Shown here: piece by piece, positions 61,735-64,000 of the stretch | How positions within the stretch are numbered: position 1 is the stretch's first letter | Layout: the number at the start of each line of letters is the position of its first letter | Source: Membranipora membranacea | Lineage: Eukaryota; Bryozoa; Gymnolaemata; Cheilostomatida; Membraniporidae | Assembly (NCBI GenBank): GCA_914767715.1 | Contig: OU612065.1 | Span: forward strand, 35,340,001-35,404,000 | Length of the DNA: 64,000 nucleotides | Direction: 5' to 3' | Notes under the pieces: generated by a model | Database searches by the model: none | The model's input: only the letters and a program-made list of their open reading frames with translations | Told to the model about the DNA's origin: nothing | Translations under genes and position numbers: made by a program

Positions 61735-63401
61735 AAATGCATTGTCTGAAATTTTAATAATTTTTTTTTACATAAATAAAGGGTATACATATTATTGTTT
61801 GAGAAAGATGAAATACATAAATAGTAAGTTAAAAAACTCATTGAAATTATAGCACTATATAGTGTCCTTTCTATCATCAAAGTTGCCTTGCAAACTGTGG
61901 CCTTACTGCCAATTTTTAATCACTCACTGCAAAAGTGTTGTTTTTTTGTAATTAGCAACAATCCCAACCATTTGCTTCCTTGACCAATTTATTATGAGAA
62001 AATGGACGAAAAAAAAATATTGTAATGTTTTAATTAAAATTGATCAATGACACACTCTGGTCCAACACCTCTATTTATTTCCCAATTACTTTACATGCAA
62101 ACTATGTTGACTTGTCACCTTAATAGGCTTGCTTCAGAAACTTTCGATACTTTAACTAGATCACTAAAAATGATGGTATGCTTCTGCTATTTATCTGATT
62201 CTATCATGTTGATAGAGAAGTAGGTAGGCAGGCCAGGAGCCATCAAATTGGTGGCAAATAAGACCTGTTGCCAAGAGAGAAAGATAATCACAATACCATA
62301 TTCGATAAGGAAGATCCATTAAAGTTTGAGGATTGCAATCTCATCAAACCATTATAGATGCAGGGGAGTAAAGAAGATGGAAAGGTTTAGGTCAAAGAGG
62401 AGGTGTGTGACCGGTTTAAACGGTGTTAAAAGTTTTATTAAAACAGTCACAATACTGCTTACCTAGCTATCCACCTTACCAATTCAGCTAGGATAGTTAC
62501 AGGTGTAAGATAAGCATAACACATCAAATCGTTGAGTAAGGCTATACGGAGGGAAGTTTTTACGGGAGAACCTGCACATTCTATTCTTAACTGCAAGCAA
62601 AAAATTTGAACTCAGTTCATGTGTTAACTACAAAATTAAATTATCGGAGGAGGAAACACACAATACAAACAGAAGTTGGTTCCTGGTGACTGGTGGAGTA
62701 TGTGTGAGTGCAGCAGAGCACCTGATAGGCTAGGATTGCATTCAATGACCAACCCTTTTACTAAATAACAAGACACAGTATAGGATCCTCCTACTTGTTG
62801 AGTTGAAACGCACCTGCTCGCGCTCGCAACTTTACAATCAGTAACTAAGCAACACAAACTTGTAGTAGCCTCATAGGTTTAGTATAAAGGACATTCATTT
62901 TCTAGGTGAGTAACAGATCTGCTAGCAGCTGGTTCTGCCTTATAAGTGATAGCTGATACTTACCTCTGATCACACGGAAACCTCCAGGTATAGGGAAAGA
63001 AAATTCTTGCATTATTTGTGGTGCGGCGTAGGCCTATCTTTGCAGATGATTTAGACCTTATATTTTTTCTGTTTATTCTCACAAGAACTTGTTGACATCT
63101 TTCACGCTAATATTGAAAGTGATGGTACTCTCAAAGATGATTTTCACCAAATTAGCGGTAGGTTCTTGAACCAATAAACAAAACGTCCAGTATAAACTTA
63201 AAAAAGCGTGATTGATAATGATTGAAATATTTTATGAATAATGATAATGATAACTTTAATTGCATGTTTTCTTCCGATATCAAAAAATCTATCCCTTCTT
63301 TTTTGTTTCTGTTAACGCTCATCACAGGTTTCAAAAACCACCATTATGATATGCCTTTGCAAAGCACCACCAATCTTTTTACTTTTGACTTGTTTTGTAG
63401 G
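61735..63401. other. Spacer between the C1orf87-like gene and the Cys-rich secreted protein gene
   Basis: It begins with the polyadenylation signal of the upstream gene (AATAAA, 61775-61780). The rest shows no open frame with coding character; the frame at 62636-62857 minus looks random. The promoter or 5' exon of the downstream gene should lie here. Confidence 0.55.
61775..61780 (+). terminator. Polyadenylation signal AATAAA of the C1orf87-like gene
   Basis: Canonical hexamer 41 nt after the stop codon at 61732-61734. Confidence 0.6.
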
Positions 63402-64000
63402 ATGAGGAACTTACTTTTCTTGGCATGCGTTGCTTGCCTTGGCTACTTGACCGCTGATGTCATGGGTGAGACTCTTTCAATGTCACTTTCACATTTTCAC
63501 CCCAAATCTGTCATATATCAGTTTATGGGAAAAAAAGTCAAAGCATGAATGCTATTTCTTTTCATCTTCTCAGTTTGTGTGCAGCATCACTTTGCCACCA
63601 GACCAAATAATCAATCTTGTTTCTTGAATATAATAATAAAACTAGTTTCTGGCAGTCACCATTGCAGATTTAAATCTGTGACACAGTAACTTAAATTGCA
63701 AAGAAATGTTGGAGGCCTTGTCATGCTTTGTTGGACTGTTCAGTCGGTGTCTCTAGCCAAGGTTTATAACTTTGGATCGCCTCTTTTTTTAGCTGTATGC
63801 TCTGGCATTGCTCCTTACCCTCTGAGACAGGACTGCTTCTCAGGCAGTTCTACACGGGCATGTACACTCGATCCAACGCCAGCTCTTCCTATAGTGTGTG
63901 TGTTCTGCTGTAAGTGCCCTGAAGGCTCCTTTTTCACCACTGATCCAATAACGATTTCAAACTATAACTGCTTCAAACCCTTCATTGGCAATAATGGCAC
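63402..64000 (+). CDS. Secreted Cys-rich protein, 5' part only (runs off the window)
   Basis: Exon 1 (63402-63465) encodes a clear signal peptide, MRNLLFLACVACLGYLTADV. It joins in phase 1 to exon 2 (63793 to the edge), which reads on with AVCSGIAPYPLRQDCFSGSS and then CVFCCKCPEGSFFTTDP; seven or more cysteines fall in about 70 residues. Six or more such cysteines suggest a small disulphide-rich extracellular domain, but I do not recognise the family. The acceptor TGTTTTGTAG ends two bases before the ATG, so a 5' UTR intron or trans-splice site is likely. The C-terminal part is outside the window. Confidence 0.65.

Noticed and set aside
1-64000. CRISPR array, prophage, operon or bacterial system
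   Set aside because: Spliced animal genes and eukaryotic transposon relics occur throughout; the only regular repeats are minisatellites without spacer structure.

Overview
The window is nuclear DNA of a non-vertebrate animal. Coding sequence is split into many small exons with GT-AG introns, the base composition is AT-rich, introns and spacers carry many MITE, LINE and SINE relics, and the gene families are metazoan (CLCA, pentraxin/PAN, rhodopsin-like GPCR, a C1orf87-type EF-hand protein). I cannot name the phylum from the sequence; nothing bacterial, plasmid-like or CRISPR-like is present.

Layout. (1) 1-12,535, minus strand: a CLCA-family gene (secreted metalloprotease-like head, VWA, beta-rich domain, FN3-like tail). 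I resolved 18 exons with matching phases plus two competing 3' ends. Its intron 11 holds a duplicated unit full of 141-bp tandem repeats. (2) 15,824-21,216, plus strand: a six-exon gene for a secreted pentraxin fused to a PAN/apple domain, with a LINE relic in an intron. (3) 21,772-22,956, minus strand: an intronless orphan class-A GPCR. (4) 23,000-29,700: spacer with a 384-bp MITE, a broken CR1/Jockey-type LINE and two doubtful exon-like stretches. (5) 29,733-51,612, plus strand: a 31-exon gene for a roughly 1,870-residue protein with a Ser/Pro/Arg-rich head and a very long coiled coil, which I could not assign to a family. (6) 52,630-61,734, plus strand: a 12-exon homologue of the poorly studied human C1orf87, with an intronless antisense membrane-protein gene (56,747-57,274) inside one intron. 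(7) 63,402 to the edge, plus strand: the start of a secreted Cys-rich protein.

Most notable: the CLCA protein has lost the first zinc-ligand histidine of its HExxH motif (RExxH), and about 255 residues encoded by three exons are inserted immediately before that motif. The pentraxin-PAN fusion keeps the usual pentraxin cysteines and calcium ligands. All exon models were built by reading splice sites and checking phase by hand; no alignment or transcript evidence was available, and family calls rest on remembered motifs.
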